Assembly (NCBI GenBank): GCA_021234155.1
Contig: JAJEKV010000014.1
Span: 4,917,563-4,981,562 of the forward strand
Direction: 5' to 3'
DNA length: 64,000 nucleotides
From: Isoetes taiwanensis
Taxonomy: Eukaryota; Streptophyta; Lycopodiopsida; Isoetales; Isoetaceae
Each line of letters starts with the position of its first letter. Positions within the stretch are counted from its first letter, which is position 1. Of the stretch, positions 34,800-45,305 are shown one piece after another. A model generated the notes under the pieces. It was not told where the DNA came from, made no database searches, and worked only from the letters and a program-made list of their open reading frames with translations. The position numbers and the translations under genes were made by a program.

Positions 34800-36370
34800 C
34801 GCGTTTGGGTTTGAAGTGCTCCTTAATGTCCTTGAGTTTGAGGCCATGGCCGACGTTTAAATAACATGTTCCATGTCGAGTGTCCTTCAAGTCTTTGGAG
34901 CTACCTTCTCTCGGGGCAAGTCATGTGTCCGTGCGGCCCATTACCGCTAAGGGTCCATCTCAAAGGTATCCCCGAGCAAAATCAAAAGGTAATGCAAGGC
35001 CACGAGATCTCCTAATTAGAATTATATGGTCAATGTTGTCGCATGAAGTTTAGAATGAGTCGCCAAAGCCGGAGAGAGTCTTGATAGCAAGTAAATTGCC
35101 TCTTCTCCTCATTGGCTAAACCGCTTGTGAAAAACTACTATTTGGCCTTTAGTGAGCGAAGGAAGATAGTAGCGTAAGGCTTTTTTCCCATGCCGGCTGC
35201 AGATCCCGACCCTTTCCTCATGGCTGCCCGACCCTGTATTTCTATGGCCATCAAGTCATCATGATCCTTCTTCATGGATATGGCACTATCAAGGTTAATG
35301 TGACTGCCCCTCAGAGTTTGGCCCCATGATGATGTGGCTTGCTTAGGTTTGGCTGTGCTCCCACTCTTAAACAATCTTGCTTGAATTGCCTGAAACTCGT
35401 CCTCATCTGGAAGATCTTGGTGCTGCATCCGATGCTTGATAAAATCATATGCTTGTATGTCGGTGATGTTCTGTGTGGTATAGGTCTCCTTTTCAGCTAT
35501 CTCTCTTGGAAGCTCCTGCTCTGAATAATCGATGAAGTCATCGTTATAAGCATCAGTGATGATAGCCAGGAGTTCATCCAAACGGAGACCTTGATCAATG
35601 CAGTACGGTAGGTGTAAGATATCATCTGCAAAAAGGTACTCCTCCCCTTCGATAATAATTGGTGTAAGAGATGTGATTCCAACTGGGGGAGCTGTTGCCT
35701 TTCTTGGGAGGTCTTCTGTGGTCTCGATGTACTTCTCCAACTGCTTGGCTAATCTGGGTTCATTTTCGAAGTCATAGACTTCTTCCTCATAATCCTCTTC
35801 TTCTGGCGATGTTCGTGATGGCCCCTCTAGAAGGTTGGACTTGAGGTCCAGTTCTTCTAAATATGGCCTATCTGCCCTCATATTCAATGGTGCGAGATCA
35901 AGGGGTTACCGGCGGTTCCCCAATCTGTTTATTGCGATAATGCAAAAAGTTGCTAAAAGCTGCTTGTGTTGATAAGTATTTGTGCCCTTGAACCTTGCAT
36001 GTCATGTATGCGGGCATTCTTTCAGTCCTTTTTCCAATTGTTTTCCCTGTTATATGGCTCAGTGCTGCCGTGATAGCTTTAAGAGAGATCCATGTTCCGA
36101 TTTGTCCTTGAAGTCTTACTTCTTGGCTCTGGAGCTCTTGATTGTATCGAGCAAGAATATCTTGATAATAAAATCCCGGATATTGTCTCACCCAAATCAA
36201 AGGTATGCTGAAATACTTGAAATACCTCGTCCATTGGTGCTTCAGTGATATGCTCCAGGAGTTCTTGTACCATTGCACAAATTCTCTAGGCCCATGGAAC
36301 TTATGCAAGATCTTTTGGTAAAAGGCGTGTAATAGGATGAGGAGTATGAAAAATTGCCTAAGTGAGCTTC
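34800..36370 (-). pseudogene. unknown coding region upstream of gag
   Basis: 35887-35138 is open for 249 codons: acidic start (SPEEEDYEEEVYDFENEP), then EEYLFADDILHLPYCIDQ, AYDFIKHRMQHQDLPDEDEF and a basic C-terminus. Directly upstream in another frame (to 35898) is FYYQDILARYNQE..., KAITAALSHITGKTIGKRTE and FLHYRNKQIGEPPVTP. Downstream about 34810-34950 reads CYLNVGHGLKLKDIKEHFKP. I recognise no domain. The pieces are in the same orientation as gag-pol and just behind a TATA/telobox promoter (36390-36450). It could be an extra retroelement ORF or a captured host gene. Confidence 0.45.
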
Positions 36371-36389
36371 TTGTGGCTTCAAACAGGAG

Positions 36390-36450
36390 GTGAAGGATAT
36401 ATATACTCAAAAGGACGTTTAGGGTTTCATTTTAAACCCTAATTTTCCAA
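36390..36450 (-). promoter_or_regulatory. TATA box with teloboxes upstream of the unknown ORFs
   Basis: Minus-strand order: TTAGGGTTT, AAACCCTAAACG, then GAGTATATATATCC about 20 bases on. A TATA box with an upstream telobox is a typical plant promoter; transcription would run into the 36370-34800 region. Confidence 0.45.
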
Positions 36451-38090
36451 TGTTTATGTTTGGGTAGGTTGGGTGGCTCTTGGGGGCTTAGAATTCAAGT
36501 AATCCCTTAGTGCCCCTTTTTCAATTGTTTGTCATTAATATGGCAAGTTGGTCTAGGCAAGAAAAAAAAATTCATGGCAAGTTGGTGTAGACATAAGGTA
36601 TTAATGAATAAGGCTAAGCATATGTGGACAAGGCTAGACACTATTATAATAGCACTAAATATTTCAAACAAGGAGCATCTAGCACAATGGGACTTGGCAA
36701 ACAAGGATTGCTTAAAAGCAAAGCAAATAAGGAATTGTGGGCAAAAAGAGGCGTAAGAACTTTGTGGTTCTTAGTATATGTCGAAACAAATGAAAACCAA
36801 ACCAAGAGAGTTCAAGGAGCTTTAAAAAATAAGAGATAAGTGGAAAAAAGAAAAAAGAAAAAGGCTTATAAGTTAGCTACGAAATCGATTTAGGGCAAGG
36901 GTTCAGTGAGAGATATAGAAGGCGACGGATCCGCTAGGAGCTCTTGGCGAGGTTACGGCATGGCCAGTGCGGCATCGTCGCCTTTGGCCCCTTGTTCGGT
37001 GGTTAATTTCTTTGTTGAGGTTTTGTTCAAGTCTTGCAGTGATTTTTGTCGAGTTGCAAGTTTTGGCAGAGGAGGCGAAAAAAAAACCATGTTTCTCGTG
37101 CAGGTGCGACTCATCCCGCGCCTGGGACGTCTTCTAGAGTTTTGTTTGAGGCCGGGCGCGGCATGCGTCGCCCTGTGCCATATTTGGGCTTATTATGTCC
37201 TTCCCATCTATATTTGATGCAAGTATACTTACGCTTTCTGACTCTATTTTTCAAATAAAGATCGAACTTGGGTAAAACGTCCTAATTCCGGCTTGGGTAT
37301 GCTTTTTTTTTTTTTCAAGCTATGGGCTTGTGACTAAATATCTTCCAGCTTTTCTTTCAATTTCGGCCTGGTAAGGATCTGCTTGCCACAGATTTGAAGC
37401 TGCCATGACAGTTTCGAATAAGTTTATTTAAGTACCGGCTGTTAATGAGTATCCATATTGCTGAAAGATTAATTACAGAATAACTATGTAAAGGCTATAT
37501 GCGCCTTTATTAGCTATATCGTAAAGTATATCGATTCATAGAAAGTATATCGATTACTATAGCATAGAAAGTATATCTATTCACAAATTAATCGGAGGGC
37601 TAGCTTATATTAATTTCTATTCATATCAAATCTTTGGAATCTTGGCTTAATGTGATGAACTTCGTTCTATTTTATGTTCACAATGATTCAATATTTATCG
37701 AGCATTACTCATAGCCGCTTAAGCAAACAATTAAGAAAAATAGGAATCACTCACACAAGATTAAAATCATAGTTTAATACATAGGAATTCACTAACTAGG
37801 AACACATAGTTTATTTTAAAACAATAATTACGACAAGATTATAGCAAATTTTAATACATAGTTTAAACATATAGAACGAATATCTTTGAACATACACATT
37901 TACTAATAATTATGACAAGATTTCAAAATTACGTAACCGTCAAAAAATAACCCAATATCTTTTCCCTTCAGTATTATTAGTTTGCCAAATTCATGTCCTT
38001 CGGCATAATAGTGACTCGTTTTTGCGTGAATAGCGCAGATTTGACTCCTCAAACAAGCGACACAACTCTTCCTCGGTTTGCTTCTTGGCA
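36451..38090. other. no clear gene
   Basis: Leader-like DNA of the chromovirus. It has a T-run at about 37302-37315 and small A-rich patches. About 38060-37970 (minus) may continue the coding remains that end at 38102. Confidence 0.4.
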
Positions 38091-38880
38091 AACCACGAGC
38101 ATCATAGGGGTAACCCTATCTTTGGGTCGTAAATTCTGCATAAATTTCTCGCACTAGCCTCTCGAAGGGGCTCTTGAATCAAGAGATTTACGCATTGTTG
38201 AAAATGCCTAATTTCTCTTAGGGCCCCAGGTGCTTCGAGTTTGGCCCATGCTTTGCTTAGGTTTCTTGGCTCCTCCGGTCGAGGTGGGGGTCTCAGAACA
38301 TCCGTTCGAGGTCTTCCTCCTTTTACAAATCTGGGAATCTTCAATGTGCTATACCAATGATTATACGCAACCCATTGTTCCATATATGCCGTAATCTTGC
38401 AACTTCCTCCCAGATTCAGATCCTTCGGAGACTTAATGGTCTCTCCCCCGCTCTCTGCACTTCTTATCGATTTCCCATGGGTAGGCCATTTGGATCACGG
38501 TGGTGGCGGTGCTATCGCTTGCTCCGGAGATTTTTGCTCTGTTTGCTCTGATGTCCTTGATCACGAATTACTAGACTTCGAGTTACCATACCTATCAAAG
38601 GCGTTTAGATCGTCTCTCTCGTGTAATTGACTCCTCTTGTTCTTAGAGTCCTCTGTGGCCACGTGTGTTACTTTTAAACTTACCTGGCGTACTTCCCTCC
38701 TTTTTCGCGATTCTGAGTCCTCTCCCTGCTGCGATTCTTCTTGTTCTTGTGATTCTGACTGCTGTTCTTCTGACGACGACTCCGCATAATCTACTAATAC
38801 CACCGTCTCGTCTTCCTGTGAACTCCGTTCGTCGGATGATTCTTAAGCCCTCGCTTCTTGGATGTTTCTCGGGGTAAATC
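38091..38880 (-). pseudogene. unknown coding remains near the 5' end of the chromovirus
   Basis: 38803-38561 reads a Ser/Glu/Gln-rich disordered stretch (SESQEQEESQQGEDSESRKR). 38383-38102 reads EQWVAYNHWYSTLKIPRFVK, then RTDVLRPPPRPEEPRNLSKA and HFQQCVNLLIQEPLREAS. The pieces are in different frames of one strand and look like one decayed or mis-sequenced protein. I do not recognise the family. Confidence 0.35.
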
Positions 38881-39778
38881 GCTTTGCTATGCTTACGTGT
38901 CGAACACCTTCCACGAGCTTGGTATTTCTGGCGGTGGATTTAAGACGCGTGCCATATGAAAGCTGCTCACGGAGTTGGACGGAAATTCTTAGAGATCTCC
39001 TTTTTGGAGAGAAGGTAACTCAGAAGGAATTTAAGGAACAGATCAAGGCAAAATTTATTGTGGCCAAATTAGGGTATATATGGGGGTATTTACGGTTATT
39101 TATTCTAACCACTTTTATTTACATTGACCCTATAATATTAGGAGTCTATTTTGGCCAATTCTATTTTTTTTTTTTTTTTTTTTTTTTTTTATATCAGTAA
39201 ACAATTGCATTGCTACATATCTATGTGATACTCAGGCTTAGGCATGAAGGCTTTTGCTTATACATATGGTCTTTGGACTGTGATTGGATGCATGTGCTTA
39301 AATCTAAAGTTTTTTATTTGTACAGGAATAATTCTAAGATATTATCTTATTTTCAATAAGTGTATGACTATGGTTCTAAGGGCAGGGACTTGGCTCACTT
39401 GGGCTTTATTTTTACAAGCCTATGGACCCAAGTGTATGGGCTATTATGGACCCTAGTAAAAATTATCCCCATGATATTAAACTGACGGGTATACCTTAGA
39501 TAAGTCGAATATTTCTTTTACCTAAAAAATATAGTGAATTCTTCATCTCCACATCAAGTGCCAGGGTTACCGATGGACAGAGGTGTTGGTCGCTCTACAC
39601 GAGCCGGTTTGGTCCACGACCCATGAATCCATGTAAAAGCATTGAGAATACTGATTCTACACATAGCTTCTTTTTTGGCATGCTCGAACTGTGGCTTAAA
39701 GGTATTAATAGCTGACATGAATTTGACCACAGTTTAGTATCTTATGGTAAAATTAGATTTCAGAAATGGAAAAGTTAT

Positions 39779-40310
39779 TAATAACTTAGGCCTGTGCTAC
39801 GATTGCAATGGATTCTATAGATTGGTTCACATGCCGGAATGCTGGCAAATGAACAGGACTTTATGCACACAATGGGAGGGAATAAATGCCCTAAGGATTT
39901 AGTATGCGAAGACTTCATGTTTGCTGATGAATATGATTCAGAAGGATACCCAATACGCTCATACAGTGAGGAAAATTTGGAAGAAGAGTGGCTTGCTGCC
40001 GAGTTTGAGGCCTGCCTTGACATTGATCCGGCTAAGATGGATACTGGAGGAAGAGCTTCTGGTAAACGCCCCTGGCAAAATATTCATGGGTCTGGTGACT
40101 ACAAACAGAGATTCGTTGGTATGCATAATGGTGATGGGAGCAAATATGCTGGCTCTAACTCCTCATACCATAGGAACAAAGTCCCTAATACGATGAGGAT
40201 TCTGAATATGAACTTGAAGACTTGCAGGTTTGGATTAATTCTGATATTAGAAATGATTGTTTGATATGGCTCATGCTATGGCATACTATTGCTAAATGAG
40301 AACTGATATG
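39779..40310 (+). pseudogene. decayed coding segment in array C unit 1
   Basis: In one frame CYDCNGFYRLVHMPECW looks like a stretched CCHC knuckle. In the next, KCPKDLVCEDFMFADEYDSE, then YSEENLEEEWLAAEFEACLD. In the third, YDEDSEYELEDLQVWINSDI to a stop at about 40300. The acidic, protein-like style in three successive frames suggests one gene broken by indels. The copy at about 43220-43720 has further changes. I cannot name the protein. Confidence 0.35.
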
Positions 40311-40526
40311 GTTTTGACTGATTCACATGAAGATGATCGAGTTTTTGAGTTCAAACTTCATGTGTACTAATGCATCTTTAGGTGGTTGAATCTACCATAC
40401 TTCCTTGCTGTTGTATTGCTATAGAATGTATGGTAATGTGCTGCTTAAGCGATATATGCCTTAAAAGTTCTAGTATCTGGTCTGATACATCTCTTATTTT
40501 TAAATCTTTTATTGCTGGTAGTGATT

Positions 40527-40596
40527 TGAGGGTATAAGGGCTACAATAGGTGATCAGCGAAGAGCTGAGAAACCTAATGTACCTTTTGGCCCCTCA
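40527..40596 (+). ncRNA. conserved hairpin, array C unit 1
   Basis: Stems: TGAGGG/CCCTCA (40527-40532 with 40591-40596), AAGG/CCTT (40536-40539 with 40582-40585), TACA/TGTA (40542-40545 with 40578-40581), TAGGT/ACCTA (40547-40551 with 40572-40576) and TCAGC/GCTGA (40554-40558 with 40564-40568) around loop GAAGA. It aligns with members A and B with changed but still paired stems. Confidence 0.5.
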
Positions 40597-41840
40597 CTCA
40601 TTACCATTCTTATGCTAATGTAGTGTTGGTTGGCTGCAGGTACCGGTTTCTACTCTTATTGTCGTCTTTATGCTTTCAAGTTCATGATCTGGCTATAAAA
40701 GAATGATTTTGCAATGGAGTATTCAGGGGAACTTGCTCATATCGAGTGTCTACTTCATAATTTTAAGAAAAGGGAGAACTACTACTTCTGGATTTCTGGT
40801 TTTTTCTTTCTGCCTACATGAATACATATGTGTATTAAATGTATTTCGTACCACAAGTGGTCTAATTGTTTTGCTGCTTTAAGTCTACATATCTCAGACT
40901 GGATATTTGACCACTCTCCTAAACTTGCTGGATAACAGGGCAGTACTGCATTATTTCTGTTATGATATGGCAGAATATCTCAAAACTCTGTTTTAAAGTA
41001 TATCTGAATTCTATGGAATTATCCTTTGATTTCTTCTATCTTTTTATGATCCTATCTTCGGGATAATAATACAGTATCTGATTCTGGAACATATCGTATT
41101 ATGCTGGCCATTATGGCAGAAGTACAGTAATATATTATTGCTTTTGTATCCCTCGAGAATCTCTTTTGCCGGTGTCAAATATTGTATTGACAGGATCCAA
41201 GTTTTATTTCAAATTATTTCTGTTTTTTATGATTAGTGAAGTCTAAAAATTTGAGACACACGGGTTGAGTAATCTTGTATCTGAGGGTGGCAATGGCTAA
41301 GTAATTATAGAGCTGATGGGGGGTCATTTCCACAGGCGGATGCATAATGACTAATGTAAACATGCAGTAACTAGGCTGGATGTTACAGTGCTTGTGGCCT
41401 CTAAAAATCTGATTGACAATGGTCTATGACATGCGTATAACATGATAGTGCATAGTTAATTTGGACTTGTGTCTAATTTGAAACATGGATTTGACTAGGT
41501 TATGAGCTAAATACTTGATGATTGAGAACTCAGTGCCATCATGGATTAATTTCCTAGTATGGGCAGATAAGACTACCGCAGGGATTGACCTGGGTAGATG
41601 TCATGGCTAGTTGGCTGTTGCTAAGGCTAGCGTGGACTGGGTTTTTTTAGGAATTTCTGATCATTGGTTATACCAGTGTCATTGGGATCTTAAACTCAAG
41701 TATTTAGTTCAGTTACCTTTATGAATCTAATATGTTGAACTGTCTCCAGGTTTATGGGATAACTAATAAGTTGCATTTGACAATTTGCAGGATTCATTAT
41801 CCTGCATTTGGGATGTATTCATTGAATTATAACTTTTTCA

Positions 41841-42030
41841 ATGATTAACAAAGCTGGGGTGGACTTTGACAAGATTACAAAAGTCTTTCATGACATGTGT
41901 GACATGCATGTGGCTGGCTTAAGCGTAGAGGTGGCTCATCTAGAGGAACTGATACAAATGGAACAAGATACAACAATCTACAGAAATGAAATGAGCATTT
42001 GGCTATATGCAATAAAGTGTCAAGTAAGAA
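41841..42030 (+). pseudogene. exon-like segment in array C unit 1
   Basis: Open reading NKAGVDFDKITKVFHDMCDM, then HVAGLSVEVAHLEELIQMEQ and NEMSIWLYAIKCQ, followed by GTAAGA, a good 5' splice site (at about 42024). It looks like an exon of an unknown protein; absent from the truncated second unit. Confidence 0.3.
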
Positions 42031-43964
42031 TTTGCATGCTGCTTAATAATTTATTCAGTGATATTCTTGTTGTTACATATTTCTATGCCTAAGTGTAAAG
42101 GAATATGCCATTTGGCCAATACCTTACTCTTGCCACTCGGCCCAAGATATAGAAAGTTGCTTGACATGATGCCACTCGGCTTTAAGTCTTATGATGCCAC
42201 TTGGCTGATTCTTTGATTCATATGAAAACTATAACGAATTTTACGGTTCAGGAATGTCGAAGGTATATATCCTCTCAAGGCGGCTGCTGACACTAAGAAA
42301 TGGATTAAATGCGTCACAAATAATGGATTTGATCTTCGAGGCCTAAGAGAAGGATCAAAAGCTATATATGTAACAACAATATTCCAGGGCTCAAACATGA
42401 CAAGCTGATCATGATGTGCATAATTGCAACATTCTCTTAAGGTACAGCAAGTCTTGAACCCTTATAAAACGCATTATTTTCTCTGATTTTTAGCTTCAAA
42501 CATTATTAATAGGGTAAGGGTAGGACCCCAACTGTGTTGGTAGGGGTCCAAATAAATACCCCCCCTGCGAACACAATAAGTTAATCGGGCCACACTTATC
42601 CTACGGTTGGAGGTAGGCTTTTTTTATATCAGTAAACAATTGCATTGCTACATATCTATGTGATACTCAGGCTTAGGCATGAAGGCTTTTGCTTATACAT
42701 ATGGTCTTTGGACTGTGATTGGATGCATGTGCTTAAATCTAAAGTTTTTTATTTGTACAGGAATAATTCTAAGATATTGTCTTATTTTTAATAAATGTAT
42801 GACTGTAGTTCTAAGGGCAGGGATTTGGCTCACTTGGGCTTAATTTTTACAAGCCTATGGACCCAAGTGTAGATGGGCTCTTATGGACCCTAGTAAAAAT
42901 TATCCCCATGATATTAAACTGATGGGTATACCTTAGATAAGGCGAATATTTCTTTTAACTAAAAAATATAGTGAATTCTTCATCTCCACATCAAGTGCCA
43001 GGGTTAGGGTACCGACGGACAGAGGTGTTGGTCGCTCTACACGAGCGGGGTTGGGTCCACGACCCATGAATCCATGTAAAAGCATTGAGAATACTGATTC
43101 TACACATAGCTTCTTTTTTGGCATGCTCGAACTGTGGCTTAAAGGTATTAATAGCTGACATGAATTTGACCACAGTTTAGTATCTTATGGTAAAATTAGA
43201 TTTCAGAAATGGAAAAGTTATTAATAACTTAGGCCTGTGCTACGATTGCAATGGATTCTATAGATTGGTTCACATGCCGGAATGCTGGCAAATGAACAGG
43301 ACTTTATGCACACAATGGGAGGGAATAAATGCCCTAAGGATTTAGTATGCGAAGACTTCATGTTTGCTGATGAATATGATTCAGAAGGATACCCAATACG
43401 CTCATACAGTGAGGAAAATTTGGAAGAAGAGTGGCTTGTCACCGAAGTTTGAGGCCCCGCCTTTGACATTGATCCGCTAAGATGGATAATCGGAGGAAGA
43501 GCTTACGTAAACGCCAAAATATTCATGGGTCCGTGACTACAAAACGTAGATTCGTTGGTATGCATAATGGTGATGGGAGCAAATATCTTTGGCTCTAACT
43601 CCTCATACCATAGGAACAAAGTCCCTAATACGATGAGGATTCAATATGAACTTGAAGACTTGCGGGTTTGGATTAATTCGATATTAGAAATGATTGTTTG
43701 ATATGGCTCATGCTATGGCATACTATTGCTAAATGAGAACTGATATGGTTTTGACGATTCACATGAAGATGATCGAAGTTTTGAGTTCAAACTTCATGTG
43801 TACTAATGCATCTTTAGGTGGTTGAATCTACCATACTTCCTTGTTTGTTGTATTGCTATAGAATGTATGGTAATGTGTTTGCTTGGTTTATATATGCCTT
43901 AAAAGTTCTAGTATCTGGTCTGATACATCTCTTATTTTTAAATCTTTTATTGCTGGTAGTGATT

Positions 43965-44034
43965 TGAGGGTATAAGGGCTACAATAGGTGATCAGCGAAG
44001 AGCTGAGAAACCTAATGTACCTTTTGGCCCCTCA
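43965..44034 (+). ncRNA. conserved hairpin, array C unit 2
   Basis: Identical copy of the 40527-40596 hairpin in the second, partial array unit. Confidence 0.45.
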
Positions 44035-45018
44035 CTCATTACCATTCTTATGCTAATGTAGTGTTGGTTGGTCAGTGCAGTACCGGTTTCTACTCTTATT
44101 GTCGCCTTTTTATGCTTTCAAGTTCATGATCCGCTATAAAAGAATGATTTTGCAATGGAGTATTCAGGGGAACTTGCTCATATCGAGTGTCTACTTCATA
44201 ATTTTAAGAAAAGGGAGAACTACTACTTCTGGATTTCTGGTTTTTTCTTTCTGCCTACATGAATACATATGTGTATTAAATGTATTTCGTACCACAAGTG
44301 GTCTAATTGTTTTGCTGCTTTAAGTCTACATATCTCAGACTGGATATTTGACCACTCTCCTAAACTTGCTGGATAACAGGGCAGTACTGCATTATTTCTG
44401 TTATGATATGGCAGAATATCTCAAAACTCTGTTTTAAAGTATATCTGAATTCTATGGAATTATCCTTTGATTTCTTCTATCTTTTTATGATCCTATCTTC
44501 GGGATAATAATACAGTATCTGATTCTGGAACATATCGTATTATGCTGGCCATTATGGCAGAAGTACAGTAATATATTATTGCTTTTGTATCCCTCGAGAA
44601 TCTCTTTTGCCGGTGTCAAATATTGTATTGACAGGATCCAAGTTTTATTTCAAATTATTTCTGTTTTTTATGATTAGTGAAGTCTAAGCTGTAGACACAC
44701 AGGTTGAGTAATACTGTATACGAGGCTGGCAATGGCTAAGTAATTATAGACAGTAAGGGGGTCATTTCCACAGGCGGATGCATAATGACTAATGTAAACA
44801 TGCAGTAACTAGGCTGGATGTTACAGTGCTTGTGGCCTCTAAAAATCTGATTGACAATGGTCTATGACATGCGTATAACATGATAGTGCATAGTTAATTT
44901 GGACTTGTGTCTAATTTGAAACATGGATTTGACTAGGTTATGAGCTAAATACTTGATGATTGAGAACTCAGTGCCATCATGGATTAATTTCCTAGTATGG
45001 GCAGATAAGACTACCGCA

Positions 45019-45091
45019 GGGATTGACCTGGGTAGATGTCATGGCTAGTTGGCTGTTGCTAAGGCTAGCGTGGACTGGGTTTTTTTTTTTT
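45019..45091 (+). terminator. shared right terminus of repeat family, array C
   Basis: GGGATTGAC, GGTAGATG, a hairpin with GCTAG/CTAGC stems, then TGGACTGGG and 12 T. Beyond it chromovirus leader sequence resumes. Confidence 0.4.
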
Positions 45092-45290
45092 CATCAAGCT
45101 ACTAGAATTCATGGATTCTATTACTATTATTTTCTAAGTTAGACTTTATTTTTAAGGATGACCTTATCCCTGGAAAAAAATTTTCCCACTCGAGGTTCAT
45201 TATTGGGATTCGCACCCCAATTTTTACTAGGCTAGTTAGTTTTCTATCATAAGGTGATGGCCAGTGCTTGATCTTGGTCAACCAAGATCA

Positions 45291-45304
45291 TTGCTCTGAT
45301 ACCA
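45291..45304 (-). promoter_or_regulatory. chromovirus primer-binding site (tRNA-iMet)
   Basis: Minus strand TGGTATCAGAGCAA, one base from the 5' LTR end. It is complementary to the 3' end of initiator tRNA-Met. Confidence 0.92.
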
Positions 45305-45305
45305 T

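Larger units (their letters stand above)
39192..45091 (+). repeat. tandem array C: one full 3.4-kb unit plus a partial second, nested in the chromovirus
   Basis: Unit 1 is 39192-42625; unit 2 is 42626-45091, truncated at the same GGACTGGG-T-run that unit 1 reads through (about 41638-41647). Both start ATATCAGTAAACAATTGCAT after a T-run (29 T at 39163-39191; 7 T before 42626). Each unit carries the shared hairpin core and the GGGATTGAC right terminus. The array lies between the chromovirus PBS and its coding DNA, so it inserted after or travelled with that element. Orientation is arbitrary: on the minus strand the left end would be a poly(A) tail. Confidence 0.85.

Noticed and set aside
9790-42625. 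T-runs followed by AG (such as TTTTTTTTAG at about 9793) as 3' splice sites
   Set aside because: No exons on either side make a continuous frame, and the arrays end at these runs, so a terminus is a better reading.
42933-43173. Minus-strand ORFs in array C unit 2
   Set aside because: Created by indels relative to unit 1; not kept between copies.
7816-44034. The conserved hairpin as a hammerhead ribozyme or H/ACA snoRNA
   Set aside because: The hammerhead core (CTGATGA..GAAA) is absent and no clear H box plus ACA box could be placed; left as an unclassified structure.
45291-45304. TGGTATCAGAGC as part of a tRNA gene
   Set aside because: Only the 3' end sequence is present, abutting an LTR; no cloverleaf around it. 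It is a primer-binding site.
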